Origin: Crocinitomicaceae bacterium | Lineage (GTDB): Bacteria; Bacteroidota; Bacteroidia; Flavobacteriales_D; Sanyastnellaceae | NCBI GenBank assembly: GCA_002722795.1 | Contig: PBMY01000002.1 | Span: forward strand, 1 to 50,268 | Direction: 5' to 3' | Length of the DNA stretch: 50,268 nucleotides | Part shown: positions 38,114 to 46,740 of the stretch, one piece after another | Layout: each line of letters starts with the position of its first letter | How positions within the stretch are numbered: position 1 is the first letter of the stretch | Made by a program: the position numbers and the translations under genes | The notes under the pieces: model-generated | Seen by the model: only the letters and a program-made list of their open reading frames with translations | Told to the model about the DNA's origin: nothing | Database searches by the model: none

Positions 38114-38546
38114 TAGGTAATCTACTTTTGAGACCTAACGTAGAACTCACAATTTCTCCTTTAGCCTTAAACTTTATTTCACTTCCGCTGATAGCATTGG
38201 TAAAATTGTCAACCATTATTCCCCCGATTGCACCCTTTCTAGAAACTAGCTTGAATATTACTTGAGTTGTATCCCTTGAAGACAATTTCACTGATTCAAC
38301 TAATACCAAGTCACCAGCTACTATATCCTCAACACTTAAAATAATATTAGCTGATTTGATATTAAATGGTATTGGGTTGGGGTTATAAATCCTAACTGCC
38401 ATATCTGACTTAATGCCTTTCAAACTTAATTCTACGTTTGAAAATCCATCAACTTCTACAACCTCAATTTGTTTGAAGCAGCTTGAAAAAGCCATTATGC
38501 AACAAGCGCTCATAAATGCAACTATTGATTTTTTAAGCATTTCCAT
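38085..38546 (-). CDS. LEA type 2/WHy-like lipoprotein
   Basis: The protein has 153 residues (151 if the second ATG at 38540 is used). A lipoprotein signal ends in AFSSC, and the remainder resembles the LEA type 2/WHy fold: VELSLKGIKSDMAVRIYNPNPIPFNI, with the NPNP motif, and a later strand pattern KFKAKGEIVSS. Such proteins are single-domain beta sandwiches linked to desiccation or stress in other organisms; the bacterial role is open. The start overlaps the dipeptidase stop by 8-14 bases, indicating co-transcription. Confidence 0.75.
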   Translation of the reverse strand: MEMLKKSIVAFMSACCIMAFSSCFKQIEVVEVDGFSNVELSLKGIKSDMAVRIYNPNPIPFNIKSANIILSVEDIVAGDLVLVESVKLSSRDTTQVIFKLVSRKGAIGGIMVDNFTNAISGSEIKFKAKGEIVSSTLGLKSRLPINYEEKIGQ

Positions 38547-39924
38547 TTGCTTCAGCGTAGTACTTATAGAAAAGAGGTATTGTTTCTATTCCTTTGAAGT
38601 AGTTAAATACTCCATAGTGTTCGTTTGGCGAATGAATCGCATCTGAATCTAGACCAAACCCAAACAAAACAGTCTTCAAACCTAAGATTCTTTCAAAGGA
38701 TGCAACTATAGGAATTGAACCTCCACTTCTAACAGGGATAGGCTCCTTACCATATGTGTCATGCATAGCTTTTGAAGCTGCCTTATATGCTGGACTATCT
38801 GTTGGTGTTACCGCTGGTGATGCGCCGTGCATAGGAGTAATTTTCACACTCACTGATGGAGGTGCAATTTTCTCAAAATGAGCAATGAATTGATCTGTAA
38901 TCTTCTCAAAATCTTGATGTGGAACAAGTCTCATACTAATTTTTGCTCTAGCAATTGATGGGATAACTGTTTTGGCACCCTCGCCAGTATAACCTCCCCA
39001 AATTCCATTTAGATCTAGAGTTGGTCTAATGCTCATACGCTCGGGAGGAGAATAAGAGAGCTCTCCTTCTGTACCTCCAATACCAATACTGTATTTGTAT
39101 GCGTCTTCACTAAAAGGTGCTCGAGCCATTGCTTTACGCTCAGCGTCACTTAGCTCAATTACATCGTCATAGAAACCATCTACTGTAATTCTTTGGTCTT
39201 TATCCTTAAGAGATGCAATCATCTCACATAGAATATTTAATGGATTTGGGGCAGCTCCGCCATATAAACCACTATGGAGGTCTCGGTTTGGGCCTGTGAT
39301 TTCTACCTCAACATATGAAAGACCTCGAAGACCTACACAAATTGAAGGAGTGTCGTTTGCAATAATTCCTGTATCGCTAACAAGTACCACATCGGCAGCT
39401 AGTTTCTCTTTGTATTGCTCTAAAAAATCGTCAAGATTGTCTGACCCAACTTCTTCCTCTCCCTCAATTATAAATTTTACGTTACATGGAACATCGCCTG
39501 ATGCTACCATGGCTTCAAGCGCTTTTATATGCATGAACATTTGACCTTTATCATCACAAGCTCCTCGGGCAAAAATCGCTCCCTCAGGATGTATGTCCGT
39601 CTTTTTAATAATGGGTTCGAAAGCTGGATTATCCCAAAGTTCAATTGGATCAGCAGGTTGTACATCATAATGTCCATAAACAAGAACAGTAGGTACATTA
39701 GAGTCAACTATGTATTCTCCAAAAACGATTGGATGACCCGGGGTTACCATTACCTCAACATTGATTGCACCAGCCTTTGTAAGAGAGGATGCTACTGCCT
39801 CAGCACACTTTTGCACATCACCATCATAAGCTGGGTCAGCTGAAACAGAAGGTATGCGAAGAAGGTGAAAAAGTTCGTCCAACATTCTTTGGCGATTTTC
39901 AGATATATATGTATTCACATTCAT
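38533..39924 (-). CDS. M20 family metallo-dipeptidase
   Basis: The 463-residue M20 peptidase has visible di-zinc ligand blocks: VLVYGHYDVQPADP near 80-93, ARGACDDKGQ near 113, EGEEEVGSDN near 148 and DAIHSPNE near 426. The dimerisation-domain signature DLHSGLYGGAAPNP lies near 210. It hydrolyses dipeptides or related N-terminal substrates in the cytoplasm. The ATG at 39924 is preferred over an upstream TTG at 39939, because TACCTTCG ends exactly four bases before it. It is divergent from proline dehydrogenase with a 31-base gap. A peptidase beside proline catabolism fits growth on peptides. Confidence 0.93.
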   Translation of the reverse strand: MNVNTYISENRQRMLDELFHLLRIPSVSADPAYDGDVQKCAEAVASSLTKAGAINVEVMVTPGHPIVFGEYIVDSNVPTVLVYGHYDVQPADPIELWDNPAFEPIIKKTDIHPEGAIFARGACDDKGQMFMHIKALEAMVASGDVPCNVKFIIEGEEEVGSDNLDDFLEQYKEKLAADVVLVSDTGIIANDTPSICVGLRGLSYVEVEITGPNRDLHSGLYGGAAPNPLNILCEMIASLKDKDQRITVDGFYDDVIELSDAERKAMARAPFSEDAYKYSIGIGGTEGELSYSPPERMSIRPTLDLNGIWGGYTGEGAKTVIPSIARAKISMRLVPHQDFEKITDQFIAHFEKIAPPSVSVKITPMHGASPAVTPTDSPAYKAASKAMHDTYGKEPIPVRSGGSIPIVASFERILGLKTVLFGFGLDSDAIHSPNEHYGVFNYFKGIETIPLFYKYYAEANGNA

Positions 39925-39928
39925 ACGC

Positions 39929-39936
39929 CGAAGGTA
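39929..39936 (-). promoter_or_regulatory. Start-proximal -7 box (TACCTTCG) of the M20 dipeptidase gene
   Basis: The minus-strand TACCTTCG is followed by four bases and the ATG at 39924. It is one half of a back-to-back pair with the proline dehydrogenase box, seven bases apart. It implies a leaderless transcript. Confidence 0.5.
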
Positions 39937-39943
39937 CAAAACC

Positions 39944-39951
39944 TATCTTCG
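39944..39951 (+). promoter_or_regulatory. Start-proximal -7 box (TATCTTCG) of the proline dehydrogenase gene
   Basis: The plus-strand TATCTTCG is followed by CAAC and the ATG at 39956. It has the same spacing as the nadC, rlmH and lolD-like gene boxes. Any -33 element would have to lie in the dipeptidase coding start. Confidence 0.5.
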
Positions 39952-39955
39952 CAAC

Positions 39956-41134
39956 ATGAGCTTAAAGGGACTCCCAAATTTCGATAATACGGAACTAGCT
40001 TTCCGCCATCTTTCTGATCGAGACTTAAAGCGGGGGCGAGTATTATTTGAGCTTTTAAGCAGACCTTGGTTAGTTGATGTCGGAAGTCTTTTTGCAAGAT
40101 TGGCTCTTGCATTAAGAATACCAATTGGATGGGCAATTCGACCCACTGTATATGCTCAGTTTTGTGGTGGCGAAACAATAGAAGAGTCTGAAGAGACAGT
40201 TGAACTGTTATACAAAAACCGAGTAAGAACAATACTTGATTACAGTGCCGAGGGAGTTACTTCAGAAGAAGAATTAGATTCAAATTGCTCAGAGATTCTT
40301 GCTACAATAGATGCTGCCCGCGAAGACCCTCGTCATGCCTTTTCAGTTTTTAAACCAAGCGGCCTTTCTCTAAAAGGTTTGTTGAGTAAATCAACTGATG
40401 ATTTTACTATAAAAGAAGAGGAGGAATGGGAAAGAGTGCTTAGAAGAATTAGAACTATTTGTCAAGCAACATCAGACGCAGGAGGAAAAGTCTTAATTGA
40501 TGCTGAAGAAAGTTGGCTTCAGGATAATATAGATGAAATTGCAGAGGACATGATGAGTGATTATAATAGAGAATCAGTGATTGTATATACCACCGTTCAA
40601 CTTTATCGAATTGATAGACTTAAATACTTAAAAAATCTCTGTATTAAGGCAAGAGAGTGTGGTTTTAAAATTGGAGTAAAACTTGTTCGTGGAGCATATA
40701 TGGAGAAAGAAAGGGCAATGGCAATTAAAAATGGATGCCCTTTACCAATACAACCAAATAAAGAAGCTACCGATAGAGATTTTGATAATGCTATTCGGTT
40801 TTGCCTAGATAATCTTGATGCCATTCACATTTTTGCTGGAACTCATAATGCTGAAAGTACTTTAATGCTTTGTAAAGAAATGAGTGAAAGAGGTATTGAA
40901 AATGATGATCCTAGAATTTCATTTTCACAGCTTCTAGGGATGAGTGATCAAATCTCATTTAACCTAGCAGCACATGGTTACAATATTGCAAAGTATGTGC
41001 CTTATGGACCAATAAGAGAGGCTATTCCTTATTTAATTAGAAGGGCAAAGGAAAACACGTCTATAGAAGGTCAAACTTCTAGAGAATTATCTCTAATAGA
41101 TAAAGAGTTAAAAAGAAGAAAGAAGTTAATTTAA
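39956..41134 (+). CDS. Proline dehydrogenase (monofunctional, FAD-dependent)
   Basis: The 392-residue protein has a (beta-alpha)8-barrel proline dehydrogenase domain. Key blocks are KIGVKLVRGAYMEKERAMA near 235, the FAD-contacting FAGTHNAES near 285, QLLGMSDQISFNLA near 325 and the terminal substrate-binding YVPYGPIREAIPYLIRRA. It oxidises proline to pyrroline-5-carboxylate and passes electrons to quinone. There is no fused P5C dehydrogenase domain, so a separate enzyme must finish the pathway. The start ATG lies four bases after a -7-like box. Its 3' end overlaps the convergent DUF4249 gene by 9 bases. Confidence 0.95.
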   Translation: MSLKGLPNFDNTELAFRHLSDRDLKRGRVLFELLSRPWLVDVGSLFARLALALRIPIGWAIRPTVYAQFCGGETIEESEETVELLYKNRVRTILDYSAEGVTSEEELDSNCSEILATIDAAREDPRHAFSVFKPSGLSLKGLLSKSTDDFTIKEEEEWERVLRRIRTICQATSDAGGKVLIDAEESWLQDNIDEIAEDMMSDYNRESVIVYTTVQLYRIDRLKYLKNLCIKARECGFKIGVKLVRGAYMEKERAMAIKNGCPLPIQPNKEATDRDFDNAIRFCLDNLDAIHIFAGTHNAESTLMLCKEMSERGIENDDPRISFSQLLGMSDQISFNLAAHGYNIAKYVPYGPIREAIPYLIRRAKENTSIEGQTSRELSLIDKELKRRKKLI

Positions 41135-42100
41135 CTGCTCCTCATATGTGTTCATCATTCCAAAACAACCGAAACCACTACTTATATTAGAATACATTAA
41201 GTCTGGCTCTGCGAAAGGGCTTCCTGATTGATTAAGGTACGAATCTACACTGTTATAATGTTCAGCAAGAGAAGGGCTTAAAGAAGAAATTCTACAAATC
41301 ATATACTGAAACTCATAATAACTTGGTTTCTCATCACGCGTAATAAAAAACGTGATATTCTCAAGTCCATTATAAATATTTGAAACAGTCTCATCTGAAA
41401 TTAAAGAGTAGCGACTATTATATTCATCATCCATATCCGAAGAATTAGAATTAATATTTAATTCCCTCACTCTCGGATCTTGAGAATAAATATCGAGATT
41501 ACGTTGTTCAATTTCTTGTGACTGTACATCTAGAAAAAAGGCATTTATCTCAACCAAGTATGATTCATCTAAATCCAAATTATTTAAAAGACTAAGTTCT
41601 ATTTGGTCCGTTATTTCTAATAACGACCCATCATATAGTGAATCAACTTCTACTTCAGGTGAATAATTTATGACTGGGCTTGGTTTTTCAGGCATATAAG
41701 AAGTCGCATAAACTTCCTCATAATTAGAGGATGAAACAATTAAATCAATCTGGCCATTAGGAATATCGTTTGGAATACTTACCAAAGAACTTAAAGATGA
41801 ATTATATAATAACGACCTAGAATCAAAGTGATTAGCATCCAAATTATACAAAGTATTGTCACCTGACATAACTGAGATGACAGCATCTTCTATTACATCT
41901 GGTCCTGTTTGTGAATCTAAGCTCGAAGATGCTGAAACAAGTGCAGAAAAACCTATAGCGCCTTGTTCAATAATAACCGTCGCTGAAATCTGAGAAACAT
42001 GATTCGGTAAATTGATCTCCGTAGTAATTCCGTCAGACCAGTAACTATTAGTACAACTAACTAATGAAATTAAAAGAACGACAATTATGTGATTTTTCAT
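41126..42100 (-). CDS. DUF4249 family lipoprotein (partner of the TonB-dependent receptor)
   Basis: The 324-residue protein has a lipoprotein signal ending at Cys16 (LISLVSC). The body has the DUF4249 (PF14054) layout: an N-terminal beta-sandwich (VSQISATVIIEQGAIGFSALVSAS, DAVISVMSGDNTLYNL) and a beta-rich C-terminal half ending in SGFGCFGMMNTY. DUF4249 lipoproteins regularly follow a TonB-dependent receptor with a carboxypeptidase-like domain, as here (3-base gap), and are thought to be surface substrate-binding or lid partners comparable to SusD. The substrate is unknown. The coding sequence looks AT-richer than its neighbours; one 60-base row I counted was 25% GC. Confidence 0.85.
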   Translation of the reverse strand: MKNHIIVVLLISLVSCTNSYWSDGITTEINLPNHVSQISATVIIEQGAIGFSALVSASSSLDSQTGPDVIEDAVISVMSGDNTLYNLDANHFDSRSLLYNSSLSSLVSIPNDIPNGQIDLIVSSSNYEEVYATSYMPEKPSPVINYSPEVEVDSLYDGSLLEITDQIELSLLNNLDLDESYLVEINAFFLDVQSQEIEQRNLDIYSQDPRVRELNINSNSSDMDDEYNSRYSLISDETVSNIYNGLENITFFITRDEKPSYYEFQYMICRISSLSPSLAEHYNSVDSYLNQSGSPFAEPDLMYSNISSGFGCFGMMNTYEEQLN

Positions 42101-42103
42101 TTT

Positions 42104-44491
42104 TTAAAATTTAAACCTCCATGCTATAGATGGAATTATCGGGAAAAGTCCAAACTCTCTCAACACAGCATTACCATTTTCATCTTCTCTAATTAAAGCA
42201 AAGAAAGGATTGACATTATTATATACATTGTAAGCACTGAAAATCAAATCTCTTTGCCCTGTCTCTAACAACTTCGATTTTGTTAGAGAAATGTCTAACC
42301 TGTGATAAGGACTTAGTCTATATGCATTTTTTGAAGATGGGACCTGGCCTATGATGGGTATAATATTTTCTCCAGACTGATCTAATACATAAGTTTCAAA
42401 AGAAGACTCTGTTAAAGTTAATGACCTGCCTGTTCCGTAGACAAAAACTAATCCTAAGTCCCAAAAATCATTGATTTTATGATTTAAAACCAAGCTCAAA
42501 TCGTGTCTTCTATCATATGTAAATGGATACCATAACCCGCTATTAATTTCATCAAATTGTCTGTTTGACCAGCTAAGTGTGTATCCTATCCATCCGCTTA
42601 TTTTTCCTTTCTTTTTTTGTAATAAAAATTCCGCTCCATAGGAATTGCCGATTCCTTGAGTTACCTGATCCACCCAACTAGAATCCGCAGAAAACATAAA
42701 ATCTGCACCCTCTCTATAACTTAATAATCCATCCATGGATTTATAATACCCCTCAATGCTTAACTCAATATCTCCAAATGTTTTAGCTATTCCTAATGCG
42801 ACTTGTTTACTTAATTGTGGTTTAACATTTCTTGTCGCAGGAACCCATAGATCTGTTGGTAATTGGCCTACCCCTTCATTTGATAATAAATGAACAAACT
42901 GAGACATTTTAGCATATGATAATTTTAGAGCATAGTCTTGAGATAGTTTATAATTAAATGACACCCTAGGCTGAAGAGATATATAGCTAGTATCATCTAC
43001 AAATAATGCTGCTGCATGCATCCCTAGATTAACATTCAATCCATCAAATACCTCAAACTCATCTTCAAAATAACCAAAAATTTCATCTGATTTTGTTTCT
43101 ACAGCACCTCCGCTACTTGAATACACTGTATCAAGCGGGGCTCCTTCAATACTAAAAGTTGCAAAAGATGAATCAACACCTGGCAAAAAAGTATGGTTTG
43201 TATAATTAATACCATATTTAATATAGTGTCTCGAATTCGGAGAAAAATCAAAATCTAGTTTCGCACCTATATCTTCAATCTGAGAAACATATAATGCTGC
43301 ATATCTAGCCGAAGCTGAAAGATTTGTGTTCGGTTCTAAAAACCCGTAGGTGGCGTCAGCACCAGTATTAAAATTATACTTACTTCTAATTAGCGATAAG
43401 TTCGAAAATAACCTTGGGCTCCATTCATGATTCCACCTTAAAGATTGAACCTTATTCCCCCAATCTAATCCTAAATCAAGATTAAGTGAAGACTCCTCTA
43501 AATTTTCTGAAAAATTTATCCCAAAATCATCAAGTCCATTAAAAAAGCTAAAATAAATTCTATCACTTGGGGAAATCTTCCAATTTAGCTTTCCGTTTAA
43601 ATCGTAAAAATAATATCTAGGATCAACAGTAATGTTTGGATCATTATTAGCAGAATTTTGAATTAACGGATTTAAAAGTAAATCTATATAAGTCCTTCTC
43701 CCACTAATCATAAAAGAGGCCTTATCCCTAACTATAGGACCTTCAACTGTAAGTTTCGATGAAATCAAAGAAACTGTCCCGTCAACATGATAATCACGCA
43801 TATCTCCATCTTTCATATGTATCTCAACAATCGAACTCAATCGACCTCCAAATCTTGCTGGAAACCCGCCTTTTGTTATTGATATATTTCTAACTGCATC
43901 AGCATTAAATACAGAAAAAAATCCAAATAGATGACTTACATTATAGAGAGGTACACCATCCAATAAAATTAAGTTTTGATCTGGCGAACCTCCTCGAACA
44001 TATAAGCCGCTTGACCCTTCTCCACCAGACTGAACCCCTGGCATTAATTGAAGGGCTTTAAGTAAATCAACTTCTCCGCCAATTGCAGGAAGACGTTTTA
44101 TTTGATCAATTGGAATTTCAACCTTTGACATTTGCACTTGATCCTCAATACGATTAAATTCTTCACCTGTTACAATAGCCTCTTTAAGTGTAAGTCCAGC
44201 TGTAAGATTAAAATCCTTACGAATATTTTTTGTTAAGTCGATTTCGAAAGTCTGTGTGTTATAACCAATAAATGAAACTAATATCGTATAACTGTTTGCG
44301 GGAAGTGTAAGAGAATAAAAGCCGTAAATATTAGATCCAACCCCTGTATTTACTTCTTTAGCATAAATCGTAGCCCCTATTAACTGTTCCCCACTACTTT
44401 CATCTTGAACATGACCTGAAAGAGTGAAGTTTTTTTGTGCTTGTACTGTTAGAGATAAAACTATCGTAAATAAAAAAAAACTGTATCTCAT
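42104..44491 (-). CDS. TonB-dependent outer-membrane receptor with carboxypeptidase-regulatory domain
   Basis: The 795-residue protein has a signal peptide of 1-18 (LTVQA before Gln). A carboxypeptidase D regulatory-like domain follows at about 20-100 (LSGHVQDESSGEQLIGATIY). The plug is at about 125-235 (LPAIGGEVDLLKALQLMPGV; LYVRGGSPDQNLILLDGVPL; GGFPARFGGRLSSIVEI). A 22-strand-type barrel ends in IPSIAWRFKF. It imports an unidentified ligand using TonB energy. This subclass is distinct from SusC: there is no SusD gene, and a DUF4249 lipoprotein takes that place. The upstream small anchored Cys protein ends directly adjacent, giving a three-gene unit. Confidence 0.93.
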   Translation of the reverse strand: MRYSFFLFTIVLSLTVQAQKNFTLSGHVQDESSGEQLIGATIYAKEVNTGVGSNIYGFYSLTLPANSYTILVSFIGYNTQTFEIDLTKNIRKDFNLTAGLTLKEAIVTGEEFNRIEDQVQMSKVEIPIDQIKRLPAIGGEVDLLKALQLMPGVQSGGEGSSGLYVRGGSPDQNLILLDGVPLYNVSHLFGFFSVFNADAVRNISITKGGFPARFGGRLSSIVEIHMKDGDMRDYHVDGTVSLISSKLTVEGPIVRDKASFMISGRRTYIDLLLNPLIQNSANNDPNITVDPRYYFYDLNGKLNWKISPSDRIYFSFFNGLDDFGINFSENLEESSLNLDLGLDWGNKVQSLRWNHEWSPRLFSNLSLIRSKYNFNTGADATYGFLEPNTNLSASARYAALYVSQIEDIGAKLDFDFSPNSRHYIKYGINYTNHTFLPGVDSSFATFSIEGAPLDTVYSSSGGAVETKSDEIFGYFEDEFEVFDGLNVNLGMHAAALFVDDTSYISLQPRVSFNYKLSQDYALKLSYAKMSQFVHLLSNEGVGQLPTDLWVPATRNVKPQLSKQVALGIAKTFGDIELSIEGYYKSMDGLLSYREGADFMFSADSSWVDQVTQGIGNSYGAEFLLQKKKGKISGWIGYTLSWSNRQFDEINSGLWYPFTYDRRHDLSLVLNHKINDFWDLGLVFVYGTGRSLTLTESSFETYVLDQSGENIIPIIGQVPSSKNAYRLSPYHRLDISLTKSKLLETGQRDLIFSAYNVYNNVNPFFALIREDENGNAVLREFGLFPIIPSIAWRFKF

Positions 44492-44875
44492 TTAACAATC
44501 ACAACTTTTTAGTTCTATGAAATTAACATTAACTACTGTTGCTGCAGAATCTGTCAATACAAAAGTTCCTGAATTTATCTTGGAATCTTCTGATTCGATA
44601 TGATATTGGCGCGGGATCTCTCTAGGCGAACTTTTCTTAAAATTTATTGACCCTTCAGTCACAAGATCTGCTAAATCGCTAACAGATAGCTCATAACAAT
44701 TTAGATAGCAAGCGACTTCTGCAGTCTCCATTATACCCCTCGAACGAATATCCTCTTTGATTCTTTCGCTTGGAAGCCAATCCATACAACCTCTATCGTT
44801 CAACATAATGTATGTTAAGGCCAAACCTATTAGCACTCCCATTAAGTACTTTGAAAGTCGATTAAAAAATTTCAC
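44492..44875 (-). CDS. Small membrane-anchored Cys-containing protein (DUF4258-like, tentative)
   Basis: The 127-residue protein starts at GTG 44875, four bases after a -7-like box. Residues about 10-25 form a membrane anchor (YLMGVLIGLALTYIML). The soluble part contains GCMDWLPSERIKEDIRSR, a CYLNC pair near 56-60, LVTEGSINFKKSSP and a terminal SCDC. I am reminded of small single-pass Flavobacteriia proteins annotated as DUF4258, with a CRVLKNIRSK-like block and a DVDF-like block, but I cannot confirm the family. It directly abuts the TonB-dependent receptor gene, so a role in assembly or regulation of that uptake system is possible. Confidence 0.6.
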   Translation of the reverse strand: MKFFNRLSKYLMGVLIGLALTYIMLNDRGCMDWLPSERIKEDIRSRGIMETAEVACYLNCYELSVSDLADLVTEGSINFKKSSPREIPRQYHIESEDSKINSGTFVLTDSAATVVNVNFIELKSCDC

Positions 44876-44879
44876 ATAC

Positions 44880-44887
44880 GAAAGATA
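44880..44887 (-). promoter_or_regulatory. Start-proximal -7 box (TATCTTTC) of the receptor unit
   Basis: The minus-strand TATCTTTC is followed by GTAT and the GTG start at 44875, so the message would begin at the start codon. It is back-to-back with the box of the ABC transporter gene in a 33-base gap. Confidence 0.45.
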
Positions 44888-44896
44888 ACACCTCCT

Positions 44897-44904
44897 TAAC
44901 TTCG
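44897..44904 (+). promoter_or_regulatory. Start-proximal -7 box (TAACTTCG) of the ABC transporter operon
   Basis: The plus-strand TAACTTCG is followed by AGAC and the ATG at 44909, the same four-base spacing as at proline dehydrogenase and rlmH. Confidence 0.5.
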
Positions 44905-44908
44905 AGAC

Positions 44909-45562
44909 ATGATTGCCACGCTTGATTTAACATTTAGTTACCCCGACTCAGGTCTATTGACATTCCCTAACGTGGAGTGTGATTCTAGTGGTCAGTTATT
45001 GATCCTTGGCAATTCAGGCTCTGGCAAAACCACTCTCCTTCATATAATGTGTGGTTTACTCAAGCCACAAACTGGTTCGATTAATATAGATGGAATTGAT
45101 TTGACAGTACTAAATGACAGGGAGTTAGATAAATTTAGAGGTTTAAATATTGGAGTTGTTTTCCAGCAGGCTCATTTTGTACAAAGTTTAACTGTGATTG
45201 AAAATTTGGCTCTTCCTGCATTAATGACAAGTGAAAATATTAGTTCTGAAGAGTTAAGAGAAAGAACTGTTAGGCTTCTCAATAGATTGAGTCTTCAGCA
45301 CAAAGCGTATTCATTACCAAGCGAACTAAGTGTTGGTGAACAACAAAGGGCTTCAATTGCACGTGCATTGATTCATAAACCCAAAGTGGTATTTGCTGAT
45401 GAGCCAACTTCTGCGCTTGACGACAAAAGCACAGAGGCTGTAATTTCTCTTCTAGAGGAAGAAACAAATCACGCAGGAGCTTCACTAGTAATCGTAACAC
45501 ACGACCAAAGGCTCAAGAATAGGTACGATGATAGAGTTGAATTAAAAGATCTAGCATTATGA
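44909..45562 (+). CDS. LolD/MacB-type ABC transporter ATP-binding protein
   Basis: The 217-residue ATPase has Walker A GNSGSGKTT at 34-42, a Q-loop near VVFQQAHFV, the signature LSVGEQQR (variant of LSGGQ), Walker B VVFADEPTSALDD and an H-loop in VIVTHDQ. It powers the FtsX-like permease encoded immediately downstream (4-base ATGA overlap). LolD-like ATPases serve lipoprotein release, cell division and efflux systems. The third gene, a DUF3299-like protein, recalls the zinc-linked zrg locus of Vibrio, so a metal-related substrate is a reasonable alternative to lipoproteins. Confidence 0.92.
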   Translation: MIATLDLTFSYPDSGLLTFPNVECDSSGQLLILGNSGSGKTTLLHIMCGLLKPQTGSINIDGIDLTVLNDRELDKFRGLNIGVVFQQAHFVQSLTVIENLALPALMTSENISSEELRERTVRLLNRLSLQHKAYSLPSELSVGEQQRASIARALIHKPKVVFADEPTSALDDKSTEAVISLLEEETNHAGASLVIVTHDQRLKNRYDDRVELKDLAL

Positions 45563-46740
45563 GATTAATTTACATAGCTAGAAAAAATCTATTTGCTAAG
45601 CCTCTTCAAACAACTCTTAGTGCAATTTTATTGGCTTTTGGTGTGGGAATGGTTAGTCTAGTGATGTTAAGTGAAAAGCAAATAAAAGACCAATTTGAAA
45701 GGAACATAAAAGACATTGACCTAGTTCTAGGCGCAAAAGGTTCTCCTCTTCAATTAATTCTAGCAAACGTATATCACATAGATGCGCCTACAGGGAATAT
45801 CGATCTAGAAGCGGCAAACGAGGTAGTGAAACATCCTTACGTTGAAGCGGGTATTCCTCTTGCATACGGCGACAACTATATGGGTTATCGTATTGTCGGA
45901 ACAGAACATAGCTATCCCCAACATTACAAGGCTGAATTAGCTGAAGGTGAACTGTGGGAAGAGACTTACGAGGTAACTGTTGGAGCGACCGCTGCTGAAA
46001 AGCTTGGTTTGGGAATTGGAGATAGATTCTATAGTGCTCACGGTCTTACTGATGGTACTGACGTGCACGACAATGTTGAGTTTGTTGTAGTAGGAATATT
46101 CAAGCACACTTCATCTGTAATTGATCAATTGCTGCTGACAAATATTGAGAGTGTTTGGGGGGTACACGGTGACCAAACTGAACATAGCGAGGAAAAGCCC
46201 AAAGAGATTACAGCGGTTCTTCTCAAGAAGCGCAACCCCATGGCAGTTCTTACTTTACCAAACCTTCTGAAGGACACTAATATGCAGGTGGCTCTTCCTG
46301 CCATTGAGATTAATAGGCTCAATAATCAGTTTGGCTTTGGCACTAAAGCCATCAGTGCAATTGCTCTGCTAATCATGGTTCTGAGTTTTGCTAGTATCTT
46401 TATTTCCGTGTTTGAAAATATGCAAACCCGAAAATATGAATTAGCTCTTATGAGAACCATGGGTGGTTCACCTAGCACATTATTTAAACTTATTCTATTA
46501 GAGGGGGGGCTTCTGAGTATTTGTGGAGCCCTCTTTGGTTTGATTATTAGTCGGGTTGGATTATTAACTCTTGCAGCTTTAGTTGCTGATCAGTTCAAAT
46601 ACGATATTAGTGAAATGGCGATTCTTCCTTCAGAAATTGGTCTTATTTGTTGCGCTACCTTTGTGGGGCTTTTAGCTGCAATTTTACCTGCATTGAAAAC
46701 TTTGAGAATGGATATAAGCGGAACACTTTCAAACGAATAA
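45559..46740 (+). CDS. FtsX/MacB-like ABC transporter permease
   Basis: The 393-residue protein has one N-terminal membrane helix (about 18-40), a periplasmic MacB-like domain to about 265, and three C-terminal helices. The FtsX core is FENMQTRKYELALMRTMGG (about 282-300), typical of mechanotransmission-type permeases. The periplasmic loop contains several His/Asp/Glu clusters (AHGLTDGTDVHDN, VHGDQTEHSEEK), suggestive of metal contact. The ATG overlaps the ATPase stop by 4 bases and the gene stop shares one base with the next ATG, so all three genes are translationally coupled. Confidence 0.9.
   Translation: MRLIYIARKNLFAKPLQTTLSAILLAFGVGMVSLVMLSEKQIKDQFERNIKDIDLVLGAKGSPLQLILANVYHIDAPTGNIDLEAANEVVKHPYVEAGIPLAYGDNYMGYRIVGTEHSYPQHYKAELAEGELWEETYEVTVGATAAEKLGLGIGDRFYSAHGLTDGTDVHDNVEFVVVGIFKHTSSVIDQLLLTNIESVWGVHGDQTEHSEEKPKEITAVLLKKRNPMAVLTLPNLLKDTNMQVALPAIEINRLNNQFGFGTKAISAIALLIMVLSFASIFISVFENMQTRKYELALMRTMGGSPSTLFKLILLEGGLLSICGALFGLIISRVGLLTLAALVADQFKYDISEMAILPSEIGLICCATFVGLLAAILPALKTLRMDISGTLSNE

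Noticed and set aside
46647-46739. Start at 46647 for the DUF3299-like gene
   Set aside because: It would overlap the permease coding sequence by nearly 100 bases, while the ATG at 46740 gives a signal-like N-terminus and a one-base stop-start overlap.
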